Assembly: GCA_002418285.1 (NCBI GenBank)
Contig: DIDT01000045.1
Span: 1 to 64,000, forward strand
Origin: Phycisphaerales bacterium UBA5793
Lineage (GTDB): Bacteria; Planctomycetota; Phycisphaerae; Phycisphaerales; UBA5793
Length of the DNA: 64,000 nt
Direction: 5' to 3'
Below, piece after piece: positions 42,757-51,994 of the stretch. The notes under the pieces are model-generated. The model was not told the DNA's origin. It ran no database searches and worked only from the letters and a program-made list of their open reading frames with translations. The translations under genes were made by a program, and so were the position numbers. Numbering within the stretch: position 1 is the stretch's first letter; each line of letters begins with the position of its first letter.

Positions 42757-43629
42757 ATGACCCGGGACGAAACAGGTCGATGTCTCACTGTTGAGGAGCT
42801 TGCCGCGCGCGCCGTGATTGGCCTCACCCTCTCTCACGCGTGGCGCGATCCGATGCTTCAATCGTGCGAGTCGCCAATCGCTTCAGAAGACGACCTCAAG
42901 GCACTGCGCCGCGCGTGGCAGACAGTCGCAGAGAGCTGCGCTGAACTGGAGATGTCGGATCTCAGCCTCGGCGAACTCACCCCAGAGCGAGCATCGGTCG
43001 AACCTCTCATCGATTGGATTAGCGCGCCGCGCGCCGAACGGGTCTCTGCGTTCGACCGGACGTTCGGCATGGTGGCATCCAAAGACTGCCCGCCGTACGA
43101 AACGGACTATTGCCACTGGGAAGACCCCACGTACCGCGCGAGCCAGATGGCCGACGTGGCGGGCTTCTACCGCGCCTTTGGTGTCGAGCCCGGCGGCGAG
43201 AGCGCGGAGCGGCCGGACCACGTCGTGATCGAGCTCGAATTCATTGCACTGCTGCACCAGAAAGCCCTGATTGCCCGCTCGGCCGATGAGCCGGAACACG
43301 CGCAGGTCTGCCTCGAAGCCATGCAGTCGTTCGTGCGCGATCACGCCGGCTGGTGGATGCCGACATTTGCGCGCTGCGTGCAGCGCCGCATCGAGCGGCA
43401 CGCTGATTCGCCGGAACATACGCCTTTATCCGTCGTCACCAGCCTGGTGGGGGTCGGTGATCTGCTTCGCGCCTGGGCTGCGATCTTGCGCACCGACGCC
43501 GGGCTTCCCGCTTCGCGGGAAATCATCGCGCCCAAACCGCCCGTGTATCGCCCGGAGGAGGAGGACGACACCTGCGCATCGTGCGGGTCGCACATCGAAG
43601 CCCCCGACAATCCTGCTGCAGCACGATAG
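42757..43629 (+). CDS. TorD/NarJ-type molybdoenzyme assembly chaperone
   Basis: A 290-aa all-helical protein, 12 bp after NxrB. It has the TorD-like pattern (SKDCPPYETDYCHWEDPTYR; MADVAGFYRAFGVEPGGESA; ERPDHVVIELEFIALLHQKA; FVRDHAGWWMPTFARCV). Such chaperones load the molybdenum cofactor and hold the Tat substrate until folded. The C-terminal tail ends with a CASCG knuckle. Its stop overlaps a GTG start of the next frame. Confidence 0.85.
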   Translation: MTRDETGRCLTVEELAARAVIGLTLSHAWRDPMLQSCESPIASEDDLKALRRAWQTVAESCAELEMSDLSLGELTPERASVEPLIDWISAPRAERVSAFDRTFGMVASKDCPPYETDYCHWEDPTYRASQMADVAGFYRAFGVEPGGESAERPDHVVIELEFIALLHQKALIARSADEPEHAQVCLEAMQSFVRDHAGWWMPTFARCVQRRIERHADSPEHTPLSVVTSLVGVGDLLRAWAAILRTDAGLPASREIIAPKPPVYRPEEEDDTCASCGSHIEAPDNPAAAR

Positions 43630-43892
43630 TGTTGCGCGAAGACGATGCGGAAAGAATGGTGGCATTGCTCGACGCTGCGCGATTCGGGATTTCTGACATC
43701 TTCCTAGGCGGGAGCACCGAGGGCGGAAACGCCGGGCCCCAGAGCAACATCGATCTCATGGTGGTTTGCACAGAGTCCAAATCCCAACGAGACCAGCCGA
43801 GTCATTGGTTCGAGGGCTGCGGCCTCTGTCTGGCGGAATTCGCCTTTCGGCAGACTGGATATACCTTCCCCGGTGGGATATTCAAGATCTGA
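43629..43892 (+). pseudogene. Nucleotidyltransferase-domain fragment (truncated)
   Basis: An 87-aa frame from the GTG at 43629. It carries FLGGSTEGGNAGPQSNIDLM followed by VVCTESKSQRDQPSHWFEGC, resembling the Pol-beta-type domain (GSxxxGxAGPxSDIDLLVV...) that is attached to PEP/pyruvate-binding proteins in planctomycetes. The D-x-D signature is reduced to N-I-D, and the frame stops soon after TGYTFPGG, where the domain normally continues. I read it as a remnant, though a short functional protein cannot be excluded. Confidence 0.55.
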
Positions 43893-44043
43893 TGGGTGAC
43901 TGAATCCCTCGATCTGAGCCACCGCCCGATCTGCGCGCGCTCCAACTTGGAGTCGGCATTTCGGCGCTTGATGCAGCGACGTGAGACGACCAGTGTCCGC
44001 TCAACCAGATGGCCTGGTATTAAGAGAAAGGACTCCAACGCGG

Positions 44044-45315
44044 CTACGGCACCAACTGCGCTTCCGCCGGCTGCAGGTGATAGATCGACCCTTCGGTCCT
44101 CGACTGCTTGTTTTCAATCAAAACGATTCCCTGACCCGCCAAAAACCCAACGACGCTTGCCAGAAACACCGGCACAGGTTCGCCGCAGCCGGTCAACGCC
44201 AGGACAATCAATGCAGATGCAAGCGGTGTTTGTGTCGCAGCAGAGTTGAACGCCGCCATGCTGCAAACCATGATGAGTGTCGGATCCATCCCAGGCACAG
44301 CCATCGCAATGATCTTCCCCAGCACCGCGCCCATGAATATGTGCGGAATGATCAGACCTCCCTGCCAGTGGCCGCGAATCGTCACCGACGCGGCGCACAT
44401 CTTCGCAAGCAGCAGCACCACCAGCGCAATCGCCGTCGCCTCCTGCAGCTGAATCACCTGTGGAATCTGGGTGCTGCCATAGAAGTAACTTAGTGGGACG
44501 AAGTAGCCCAACAGCCCGATCATCAATCCAGCCAGAGTCGTCTGTGCCACCAGGGGCAGTCTCGAGCGCTTGACCAGTCTGCCCAGCGCGCCAAACAGCA
44601 GCGAGTACACCTTGGCCACCGGGCCGCAGGCCAACCCGACCCCCGCAGCCGCCAGCGGCGTCCACCACAACGATGCGCCCGCTGTTGTGATCGTCACGTG
44701 CCATGGTTGAACGATGCCGTGTCCGATGGTGACCGTCATCGTCAGGAACGCCACGCAACTGCACACCAGCGTCGGAACAATCGCCTCGTAATACTCCAGG
44801 CCCCGGGTATGCAGCATCTCCAGCCACAACAGCGCGCCGCCCATCGGCGCACCCAGAAAGGCTCCAAAGCCCGCGCCCATTCCTGCTAGTGTGAGCACCC
44901 GTTTGAGCGCAGGCAACTTGATGCGTTTTGCAAACCATGCACCGAGCGAACCTCCTGCTTGTGTAAGCGCCCCCTCCGGGCCCGCGCTTTGCCCCGCGAC
45001 GAGCCCGATGATCGATACGGGCTGGATCGGCAGATTGTCCTTCATGGGCAACTCGCCTGACTTGTGAAAGTGATAGATGATCGTCGCCATGCTTCCCGGA
45101 TCGGAAAACAACTTGAGAATCAGCCCGACCATCAACCCCACAAGCGTGCTGAACCAGATGCGATCGACACCGCTCGAAAGCCATTGCTCCCAGATTAATC
45201 GATCCAGCCCGTGCCAGATCACGAGAAACCCCGAACAGAACAGTCCAACCACTGCGCCCAGAGCTGCCGACCATAATACCATTTGCCAGAACGTCTTCTG
45301 CGCCATGGAAAGCAT
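44044..45315 (-). CDS. ClC-family chloride/anion channel or transporter
   Basis: About 423 aa from the ATG at 45315 (MLSMAQKTFWQMVLWSAALG); 45306 is an alternative, and GGAGGAG lies between them and upstream sequence. Many TM helices, AGQSAGPEGALTQAGGSLGA (filter loop variant of GREGP), GAGFGAFLGAPMGGALLWLE and GGLIIPHIFMGAVLGK are ClC landmarks. The first-helix Ser motif (SDPGSMATII) departs from GSGIP, as in ClCs of altered selectivity. The frame extends upstream to 45522 without clear homology. Convergent with the remnant above. Confidence 0.85.
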   Translation of the reverse strand: MLSMAQKTFWQMVLWSAALGAVVGLFCSGFLVIWHGLDRLIWEQWLSSGVDRIWFSTLVGLMVGLILKLFSDPGSMATIIYHFHKSGELPMKDNLPIQPVSIIGLVAGQSAGPEGALTQAGGSLGAWFAKRIKLPALKRVLTLAGMGAGFGAFLGAPMGGALLWLEMLHTRGLEYYEAIVPTLVCSCVAFLTMTVTIGHGIVQPWHVTITTAGASLWWTPLAAAGVGLACGPVAKVYSLLFGALGRLVKRSRLPLVAQTTLAGLMIGLLGYFVPLSYFYGSTQIPQVIQLQEATAIALVVLLLAKMCAASVTIRGHWQGGLIIPHIFMGAVLGKIIAMAVPGMDPTLIMVCSMAAFNSAATQTPLASALIVLALTGCGEPVPVFLASVVGFLAGQGIVLIENKQSRTEGSIYHLQPAEAQLVP

Positions 45316-45620
45316 CACTCCTCCAGCCATCCAAGCAACTGCATCATGGTAGGCTAACGAGCCCCCGCCCAGACTGTGATCGCCGGCGGCGGCAGAACGG
45401 GCCTGAGCTATTACCAGATGCCTGCCGCCTAGCGAGCCGTCTGTCGATTTGCGCCGAGGCCGAGGCTCTGTCGATTCGCGAAGTACGATATCTTGAGTCG
45501 CGACGATGGTTTCCCTCTGCAATTTGCAACTGTAGAAACCACGCCATCGCTCGCGTATCTCTGTTCCCTCTCACGCTGATGCGAACACTGTTGCGCCCCC
45601 ACTACTTTCGTAAGATGATG

Positions 45621-45646
45621 AAGGCCAGTCACTTAGGGCTGGCCTT
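45621..45646 (+). terminator. Rho-independent terminator-like hairpin
   Basis: AAGGCCAG (45621-45628) pairs with CTGGCCTT (45639-45646): an 8-bp perfect stem with a 10-base loop, followed by TGTCTTG. It has flanking A's upstream and T's downstream, so it could work in both directions. No gene ends immediately beside it, which suggests a lost or unrecognised neighbour. Confidence 0.55.
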
Positions 45647-45667
45647 TGTCTTGCGCGGAAACGGGGC

Positions 45668-45707
45668 TGGGCGTGTTTGGGCTTGTCTGGGCTTGTCTGG
45701 GCGTGCC
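45668..45707 (+). repeat. Four tandem 10-bp repeats TGGGCKTGTY
   Basis: Units: TGGGCGTGTT, TGGGCTTGTC, TGGGCTTGTC, TGGGCGTGCC, back to back. The period is close to one DNA turn, so a protein-binding array or a slippage-generated repeat are both possible. It lies 24 bp after the hairpin. Confidence 0.6.
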
Positions 45708-45943
45708 GAGTCTGGTCTCGATCCTGGAGCACGAGCGTGCAACGTGGCGAGCCGGAAGGCGGAGCTGACCGGGGTGGCACCGCTGGGAGACTGGGACTCG
45801 ATTTGGGCCAAGCGGGGCATCCGTGTCGCGCCGTCAATGCCGCCGCGTGAATTGCCAAGAGGAGGGCGACCTCAGACGATCCGGTCTCAAGGGCGGTCGT
45901 CAGAGGCCTTGCGAGCCGATCGGCCAGAAGAATACCCTTCCCC

Positions 45944-47110
45944 ATGCAAGTCTGCTTTCACTTTGATGAAAACGCTCTGGGTAGCGGCGCCCGCGCAATT
46001 GAGTTCTTGCTTAAGCACGGAAGACGCCGCGACCTCAAGATCCGGTCCAGACTCTACGGCGGATCGCTTCTCATTCACACGGGTGCCGAAGCGCTAGTCC
46101 ACCGGGGCCGCACCACCACGAGCAAAACGAACCTGGAAACACTGGAATCGCTTACTCGCGAGTGGCTAACGCCACAGCCCTTCTGCTGGTTCGGTCTCTT
46201 GCCGCGAGCTGTCGAAGTTGTCTCTTCCAGCCACGTCTACTGCACGCTCTTCGAGACGATCGAGCCTCGCCAAGCCCTGCAACTTCACAGCGCTGCATCG
46301 AAAGCGTTGCCGGACTTGTACCTGGGCGCACTTCAAGTCGACGAATGCCTGCCCTCTCATCTTGCTGGATACCAGCTCATGGCTATGCTCCGAGTTGATG
46401 GCAAGGCTGCGTACGTAACTTGGGACGGACTTTCTCCGGACTCAAAGCAGCCGTGGCTCCTTGAACTGCTTCACCGGGTAGGCTTTGATCCAGTCGATTA
46501 CGAGGATGTGTCTGCCAAGTTCACGATCTTTGATCGCCACGGCGGCTGCGACTCAAGGCTCAGATCCGCCCAGTGCCGACGCTCCATGGTCGAACTATTT
46601 GATGGGGTAGTTGACTCCTCTCTTGTTCGCATTAGAGACGCCATGCCCGACGTCCACGAACGCTTGTGGGCAACACTTCGTGGATTTGAAACAGCGAGCG
46701 TCGATGAACAGTTCACCAGCGTCGCACTGGGCTGTCGGCGGCTGATCGAGTACGCCGCAGACTGCCTCTTTCCTCCCAAAGCGTCGGCTCCAAATGAGCG
46801 GAAGCTCGACAAGGCCTCATTCAAAAACCGATTGCTGAAGTACCTGGAGGAGTGCCAAGTCGAACGGACAGATGTGCGAATGATTGAAGCGAATCTTGAA
46901 CATGCTGCAGCGTGCGTTGATCGGCTGCTCGAACTCGCAAATCGGGGCGTGCATTCCAGTTCGACGCGCGATCAGGCGAGGCGGTGTATTCTCGGTACGG
47001 TGATTCTCTTGGATGATCTCTGCAATGTCAATCGCAAAGGGTTTGCCGTGCGCATCTCGCTCAACACGGAGGCAATTGAAGGCATTACAGGGAAACACTC
47101 GTCGCCGTAA
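45944..47110 (+). CDS. Unknown 388-aa protein at the defence island edge, HEPN-like C-terminus
   Basis: The frame starts at 45944 (MQVCFHFDENALGSGARAIEF... cut short); no strong ribosome site. Residues ~1-210 show no familiar domain. The C-terminal ~150 residues (SVALGCRRLIEYAADCLFPP, then LLELANRGVHSSSTRDQARR and GTVILLDDL) resemble all-helical HEPN-like domains seen at the ends of abortive-infection proteins. It is convergent to the HNH gene. A defence role is plausible from location, not demonstrated. Confidence 0.6.
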   Translation: MQVCFHFDENALGSGARAIEFLLKHGRRRDLKIRSRLYGGSLLIHTGAEALVHRGRTTTSKTNLETLESLTREWLTPQPFCWFGLLPRAVEVVSSSHVYCTLFETIEPRQALQLHSAASKALPDLYLGALQVDECLPSHLAGYQLMAMLRVDGKAAYVTWDGLSPDSKQPWLLELLHRVGFDPVDYEDVSAKFTIFDRHGGCDSRLRSAQCRRSMVELFDGVVDSSLVRIRDAMPDVHERLWATLRGFETASVDEQFTSVALGCRRLIEYAADCLFPPKASAPNERKLDKASFKNRLLKYLEECQVERTDVRMIEANLEHAAACVDRLLELANRGVHSSSTRDQARRCILGTVILLDDLCNVNRKGFAVRISLNTEAIEGITGKHSSP

Positions 47111-47224
47111 CGATCGTGGCAGTCTGATCCGGGGGCCAGTTGGGACTGTCCGTCGCCTGTCACGGGGTCGTCCGGCCAGTCCTCTAGCTCTGACTTGAAA
47201 TGTAAAGTCGAGTAGCGTCTCGAC

Positions 47225-48346
47225 TCAGTTTATCGCGGGAGGTAAGGCAGGCTCGATCCCCAAGCGCCTCCGGTCTTCTTCGAGTTGCAACAGCGTGTCC
47301 TCGATTATCGCCCCGGTTGCAGCTGCAAATCTGTACAGTTCGCAGCAGTAAATTGCGCGAGCGCGCTTGCCGATCCACGCGGATTCCAGATGGGCCAGGA
47401 GCTCGAACTTCTCGACAACGGTTTGCGCATCTACTGGCTGCGTTTCATTCTTGAGGCAGTCGACCACGCTCCGCTGAATTGTCTGAATGTCGTCCATGAT
47501 GGCAGCGCCCCAGTATTCAGACAAACGGAACAACCCGTCCAGATTCTCGACGCGCTTTGCGTCGGCTACCTCAATAGCCGAAAGCTCTATGCCCAGCGTG
47601 CGATCGGGCTTCTCCACGAAGTCGACCGTAAACCGGTTCCTCGCCGTTCGTAGCCGCGGATGGAACCACTGCGATGCTTGATCTGCTTCATCCCAATCGA
47701 GGGGTACCTTGTCCCCCTTGCGATCTCCTTTGTTGGACTCATGGCAGGACGGAATCAGATTGTCGGGGTGAACGGACAGAAATGGAAAGGCACTCTTGGG
47801 CAGGAAATGATCTACCTCGACGCTCTGTAGTTCACCATCGCAATAGGGACAAATTCTCGCACGTGGCGCACGTACGTACAACTCCTTGGTGAGTTTCTCT
47901 GGCGCGCCTTGAATCGACACTGGATATCCGAGCGACTTGTTGAGCCATGGATCGTCGAAAGCGAGCAACAGTCGCCTCATAGCTTCGTGGACGGGCGATT
48001 GAGTCCAGTAGTCCCGGTCCGTCTTGCGGAGACGTACCGCCCCGTTCTGGGCATAACAGTGCCGAAATGCATGCTGCTCCCGCATTACGGCAATGAACTC
48101 CTGCTTTGGTCCCTGGTTGGCGCTCGCAATGGTGGACAGCAGCGATTGTCGTTCGCCGCCACTGTTCGTCCAGAATCTCTGAATCCACTCCCGATCCACT
48201 CTCGGCCACGCAACGTCCGACAACCACTGAAGATCAACGGTTGCGCCCTCGGGTAGCGCGCACAATCGTCGGACGAGACGCCGCTGAAGCACGACAATTC
48301 GCAGCATGTTTTGACGAACGGCGGAATCAGGCACCGGGTGTATCAT
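47225..48346 (-). CDS. HNH endonuclease, PtuB-like
   Basis: A 373-aa protein starting at 48346 (MIHPVPDSAVRQNML) or at 48307; it overlaps the ATPase gene end by 20 bp. The HNH core is CPYCDG, then VEVDHFLPKS (His) and LIPSCHESNKGD, with CxxC...C zinc ligands. Together with the coupled ATPase this is the two-gene layout of Septu (PtuA ATPase, PtuB HNH nuclease), a system that cleaves nucleic acid on phage infection. Homology to PtuB is inferred from motif layout and gene pair. Confidence 0.75.
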   Translation of the reverse strand: MIHPVPDSAVRQNMLRIVVLQRRLVRRLCALPEGATVDLQWLSDVAWPRVDREWIQRFWTNSGGERQSLLSTIASANQGPKQEFIAVMREQHAFRHCYAQNGAVRLRKTDRDYWTQSPVHEAMRRLLLAFDDPWLNKSLGYPVSIQGAPEKLTKELYVRAPRARICPYCDGELQSVEVDHFLPKSAFPFLSVHPDNLIPSCHESNKGDRKGDKVPLDWDEADQASQWFHPRLRTARNRFTVDFVEKPDRTLGIELSAIEVADAKRVENLDGLFRLSEYWGAAIMDDIQTIQRSVVDCLKNETQPVDAQTVVEKFELLAHLESAWIGKRARAIYCCELYRFAAATGAIIEDTLLQLEEDRRRLGIEPALPPAIN

Positions 48347-50213
48347 CAGTTATTCCGTCAAGAATCTGCTGCAGCCTGGCTCGCGGCCACCCACCGCCAA
48401 TCGCCGAAACAAGTGTCTCCAATTCTTCTCGGCTCTTGCCGTCCCATGTCCGTGCCAAATACCTGCGCAATGCTTGCTCCGCCCGCGAACCTATTGATGC
48501 CTGCATTCCGAAGACATGCAGCATCACGCGACCTGGCTCAGCGCCGAACGTTGAAAAGGAAACGGGATGAAGTACGGCTTGGCCATACTCACGAGTCAGC
48601 CGGACTATCTCACTCGCGAATGCGTCGGTCAGCGCAATGCTCGTATGCGTAGCAACCATCACTTGAGCCGCGGTCGTCTTCAGCACATTGTCATCGATGA
48701 TGTCGATGATCTCGCGCTTCCAGGAGTCATTGAAATGAGTCTCCGGCTCGTCAAGCAAAAGCAGGCTCCCATCCCGCTCTCTCAGCAGCAGCAACAGCGC
48801 CATTCGGCCCAGGAGCATGCGCTCTCCGTCGCTGAAGTCGTCCAACGTCAGGACCACATCATCCAGTTTGCCGTCGTGCGCGGCCATCTGGGTAGTGCGC
48901 TTCACGGTGACGGTCACATCTTCGATCAGTCCGGCCGCCCACCATGCGTGTAGGGCACGGAACACATCCCACAACGCACGATCAGTCCAGTCGGCCGCCT
49001 GCTTCCGAACCGTACTCAGCGCGCGTACTACGGCCTCTGCCCCTGAGGGCGAGCCATCCACGCGATCAACGATCTCCCGCAATGGCTCAGGCACTCGATT
49101 GCCAACCGAGACTCCTCGAATGTCTGGCTCGATTCGCCGCTCGAAGCGCCCAAGATCTATCACCATCTGCAATCGCCCCAACGGCTGTCGAATGACTTCA
49201 TCTGCGAGTGCCGTCAGGGCCATCCACTGTGCCAGCCACTCCGAGTTGAGCTCCTGGGAGGGCGGGCGATAGGTGATGCTCAAGTGCGTTGGCCACCACC
49301 AATCGATCTCATTCAAAAGCGTGCGCGCATCTTTCTCGGCCGGGCGCTCTCCTTTCTGCTGCTGAGCCACGGCCGTCCGCAATGCGCTTCGCCATGTGTC
49401 CAGTTGCGAGAACGCGGCGCCATCGGTTAACTCTCGTGCCGCCACAATCAGCCCAACTGAAATGGCTGCCAGTTTTAGATCGTGCGGCCCCAACAGAAGA
49501 CACTTGGCGTCGGCACCACGATCGGTAGGGTTTATTCGTGCCTGAATCGCCGCTCGCTCAGACTTATCGATTGCGACCTCTGGGGAATTCAGTTCGCGTT
49601 CGACGGTCCACCCTCGCGGCCGGTCTTGATCGTCACTCAACCCGTGATAGGTGGCATGAGACAAATCGACATCTGACAAATCTGCTTGGCGCACCTTCTC
49701 CCATGCGTCCAAGTCACCGGATGTGTATGCCACAACTGACGAGGGAAGATACCGACTCACCAATTGGTTGCCGGACATTCGATCGCCCGTGACCGTCTGC
49801 GCCCAAAACTCTGCATGCGCCACTTCCTTATCATCAACTGCAGACAGCACTTCTACCCAATCAACCTCGTCCTTGCCGGCAATACATGCCTCCCACAAGT
49901 GCCAACTCTCCGGAATGACGGCGAACACGGCTTCGCTCGCGGTCTTTCCCATGTGCCGGAATACCACCATGGCTCGCTCATCGTCTCGATTCATTTCGTA
50001 AACGAGCGCTACTGGAAACGGTGGAACGCGTTCGGCTTCCAGCCAGCGAAATGTCTCATAGACCGCTCGCAACAGACTGCTCTTTCCAGTTCCGTTCAGA
50101 CCGACGACGAACTGCAATGAGCCTTTGCGATCGAGGATCGTCTCTTCACGAAACTCCACCTTGAGATCTCGCAGCACGCCGTAGTCGGGCAGGTGAAGAT
50201 ATCGCAGCCTCAT
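48327..50213 (-). CDS. AAA/ABC-type ATPase, PtuA-like
   Basis: A 628-aa protein starting at 50213 (MRLRYLHLPDYGVLRDLKVE). Walker A GLNGTGKSSLL near residue 39-49, signature-like FSDGERMLLGR near 460, Walker B LLLLDEPETHFND near 482, and H-loop VMVATHTSIAL. This is the RecF/SMC/Rad50-like layout of PtuA and OLD-family ATPases; there is no Toprim domain, in keeping with a separate nuclease partner. ATG overlaps the specificity gene's stop (ATGA) and the nuclease gene follows, so all three are coupled. Confidence 0.85.
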   Translation of the reverse strand: MRLRYLHLPDYGVLRDLKVEFREETILDRKGSLQFVVGLNGTGKSSLLRAVYETFRWLEAERVPPFPVALVYEMNRDDERAMVVFRHMGKTASEAVFAVIPESWHLWEACIAGKDEVDWVEVLSAVDDKEVAHAEFWAQTVTGDRMSGNQLVSRYLPSSVVAYTSGDLDAWEKVRQADLSDVDLSHATYHGLSDDQDRPRGWTVERELNSPEVAIDKSERAAIQARINPTDRGADAKCLLLGPHDLKLAAISVGLIVAARELTDGAAFSQLDTWRSALRTAVAQQQKGERPAEKDARTLLNEIDWWWPTHLSITYRPPSQELNSEWLAQWMALTALADEVIRQPLGRLQMVIDLGRFERRIEPDIRGVSVGNRVPEPLREIVDRVDGSPSGAEAVVRALSTVRKQAADWTDRALWDVFRALHAWWAAGLIEDVTVTVKRTTQMAAHDGKLDDVVLTLDDFSDGERMLLGRMALLLLLRERDGSLLLLDEPETHFNDSWKREIIDIIDDNVLKTTAAQVMVATHTSIALTDAFASEIVRLTREYGQAVLHPVSFSTFGAEPGRVMLHVFGMQASIGSRAEQALRRYLARTWDGKSREELETLVSAIGGGWPRARLQQILDGITDDTPGA

Positions 50214-51994
50214 TCCCCGGGCTCCTTACCTTCATCGCTCCAAGAACCAGTCTGATCGGCCCAGCTCCCTGCCGCTTGTGTCCACGATTCCGTGACTCGC
50301 GCCAAACGAGCCAGCTCCTCCATTCGAGCAAGGTCCGATTGCTGCTCATCTGTCGAATTCTCCCGGACCAGGTAGTACATGTTGCCGAACCCGGTTCCGT
50401 GGTACTCTTCAATCGGACTACCAGTCACCTCCCCGGCCGGTCGGCTGACGAGTTTCACTAGTCCTCGGGCCACGAGAACATCCAAATGGCGCCGCAGCGC
50501 ATCATCGGCCAGTTCGTGCAGGGGCGATTCCAACCATTCGCGCATTGAATGGACGGTAAATGTTGAAAAGACCGCCTCCCGATGCCCCTGGTAGGCGACT
50601 TGGTCGAACAATTGCCGCTGTTCGCGCGAGAGATCGGCGAATCTCCCAGACCGTGTTAGACTCCCCACGGTCGGCGGTGTCGTTGGTTTCACGAGCTTGA
50701 CCCCCGCAGACTTGAGGATTGCGTCTCGTTCCATTGCTTCGTGTTCCAGACTCTCGCGGTTCGCCACTCGCCACTCGGCAGTAAGCTCGCCACTGAATGC
50801 ATGTGCGAGTAGAGAGTCATTCAGATCTTTGAGCAGCGCATAGCCGCGCATGTGTTCGTCGATTCCACGGACAGCGGACAATCTACTAGTAAAGTGCTTC
50901 TGCTGATTCGGCGGCAGAATCGGCACGGGAACGCTCTTGAGCCCGTCAATATTGATGTTGTATTGCCCCGCTGAGGTTTTTGCCCTTCGCAGGATATCCA
51001 TTCGACCACGGACAGTGCGAAGATACGCCAACAATACGTCGGGATGCATGATGTCCGGTTTGAGGCGCCCGCGGATCAAGTACGATGCAAAGACGATCGC
51101 GTGTCCATCCTGCCCCGCTCTGATCGCGCGGTTCGAAGAAAACGTGGCACTACGCCCGATGAACTCCGGATTACCGTTTGTTCGCACGAATAGCAAGTCA
51201 CCATCGTGCAAAACGAGCTTCTCGAACTCCTGTTGTGTCAGCGACACCTTGACAAGGTCGTCGTACGACACATCGTTTCCGATCACGTTTGGGATTCGCA
51301 GAGTGGTGTATCCATCGTCTCCCGAAGCCGTAGAGGTACCGTATCGGAACTCCTCCACAACCTCTCCGAGCGTGGTAGTCGGAAAGTCCACTATGGGATC
51401 ACCAAACATCTCGTGGAAGATGGCGGGGGTGAGTCTAGCGGTGAGTTCATCGGCTCGTCGTCGAAGGCGACGCACGGCGCGAGCCTCTTCGAGTATCGCA
51501 ACGATGCGGCGCTGCTCACTCAACGGAGGAACGGGGATTGGAGCAACCTTCAAGAACTCAGCGGGCACTCGCTGCTGACCCGCAGAGCCCGAAAACGCAG
51601 CCTCAGCACGAGCGAGGAAGAATGGAGCGCGGATATACAGGAACAACCACTCCGGTAAGATACTTGGTCCGGCACGAAGTACATGGAACTCCGTTGACCC
51701 GAAACCACGACCGCCCAGGAGGCCACGCGCAATCGCGGCCTTGCCATTCTGCATGCACGGCGTGATCTTCGCAAACAGGACATCGTTCTCAAGGAACGAT
51801 GTGTATCCGGTTCGGACCTCGGCGATCTCCCGAATCTCCGGCTCGGCGATTTCGCCCATGACCTCGTCGACTGCGGACATCGGCACAAAAGTCACCTCGC
51901 CCTCCTCGCCTCTCTCGATATGATCGCGAGGGTTGATCTCACAGACTTGAGCGAGACGAGCTAGGTACCACGTATTTGGTAATACCGACTTCAA
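50210..51994 (-). CDS. hsdS: Type I restriction-modification specificity subunit with C-terminal extension
   Basis: A 594-aa protein. Two target-recognition domains (1 to ~190 and ~200-400) end in the conserved PIPVPPLSEQRRIVAILEEA and PVPILPPNQQKHF helices; the central coiled coil is VRRLRRRADELTARL. After TAEWR (~430) a ~150-residue extension contains a winged-helix-like region (MREWLESPLHELADDALRRH, LVSRPAGEVTGSPIEEY). HsdS normally ends near 450. It recognises a split DNA sequence for an HsdM partner. ATGA overlaps join it to the upstream remnant and the downstream ATPase. Confidence 0.88.
   Translation of the reverse strand: MKSVLPNTWYLARLAQVCEINPRDHIERGEEGEVTFVPMSAVDEVMGEIAEPEIREIAEVRTGYTSFLENDVLFAKITPCMQNGKAAIARGLLGGRGFGSTEFHVLRAGPSILPEWLFLYIRAPFFLARAEAAFSGSAGQQRVPAEFLKVAPIPVPPLSEQRRIVAILEEARAVRRLRRRADELTARLTPAIFHEMFGDPIVDFPTTTLGEVVEEFRYGTSTASGDDGYTTLRIPNVIGNDVSYDDLVKVSLTQQEFEKLVLHDGDLLFVRTNGNPEFIGRSATFSSNRAIRAGQDGHAIVFASYLIRGRLKPDIMHPDVLLAYLRTVRGRMDILRRAKTSAGQYNINIDGLKSVPVPILPPNQQKHFTSRLSAVRGIDEHMRGYALLKDLNDSLLAHAFSGELTAEWRVANRESLEHEAMERDAILKSAGVKLVKPTTPPTVGSLTRSGRFADLSREQRQLFDQVAYQGHREAVFSTFTVHSMREWLESPLHELADDALRRHLDVLVARGLVKLVSRPAGEVTGSPIEEYHGTGFGNMYYLVRENSTDEQQSDLARMEELARLARVTESWTQAAGSWADQTGSWSDEGKEPGE

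Larger units (their letters stand above)
45316..45943. other. Intergenic region with terminator hairpin and tandem repeats
   Basis: About 630 bp between the ClC gene and the defence island. It holds a strong hairpin at 45621-45646 and a four-unit 10-bp tandem repeat at 45668-45707, reported separately. I found no tRNA-like structure or convincing short gene, though the ClC frame remains open to 45522 on the minus strand. Confidence 0.5.

Noticed and set aside
44114..45334. 406-aa minus-strand frame in another phase over the ClC gene
   Set aside because: The ClC frame has clear family motifs and hydrophobic helices; this one does not.
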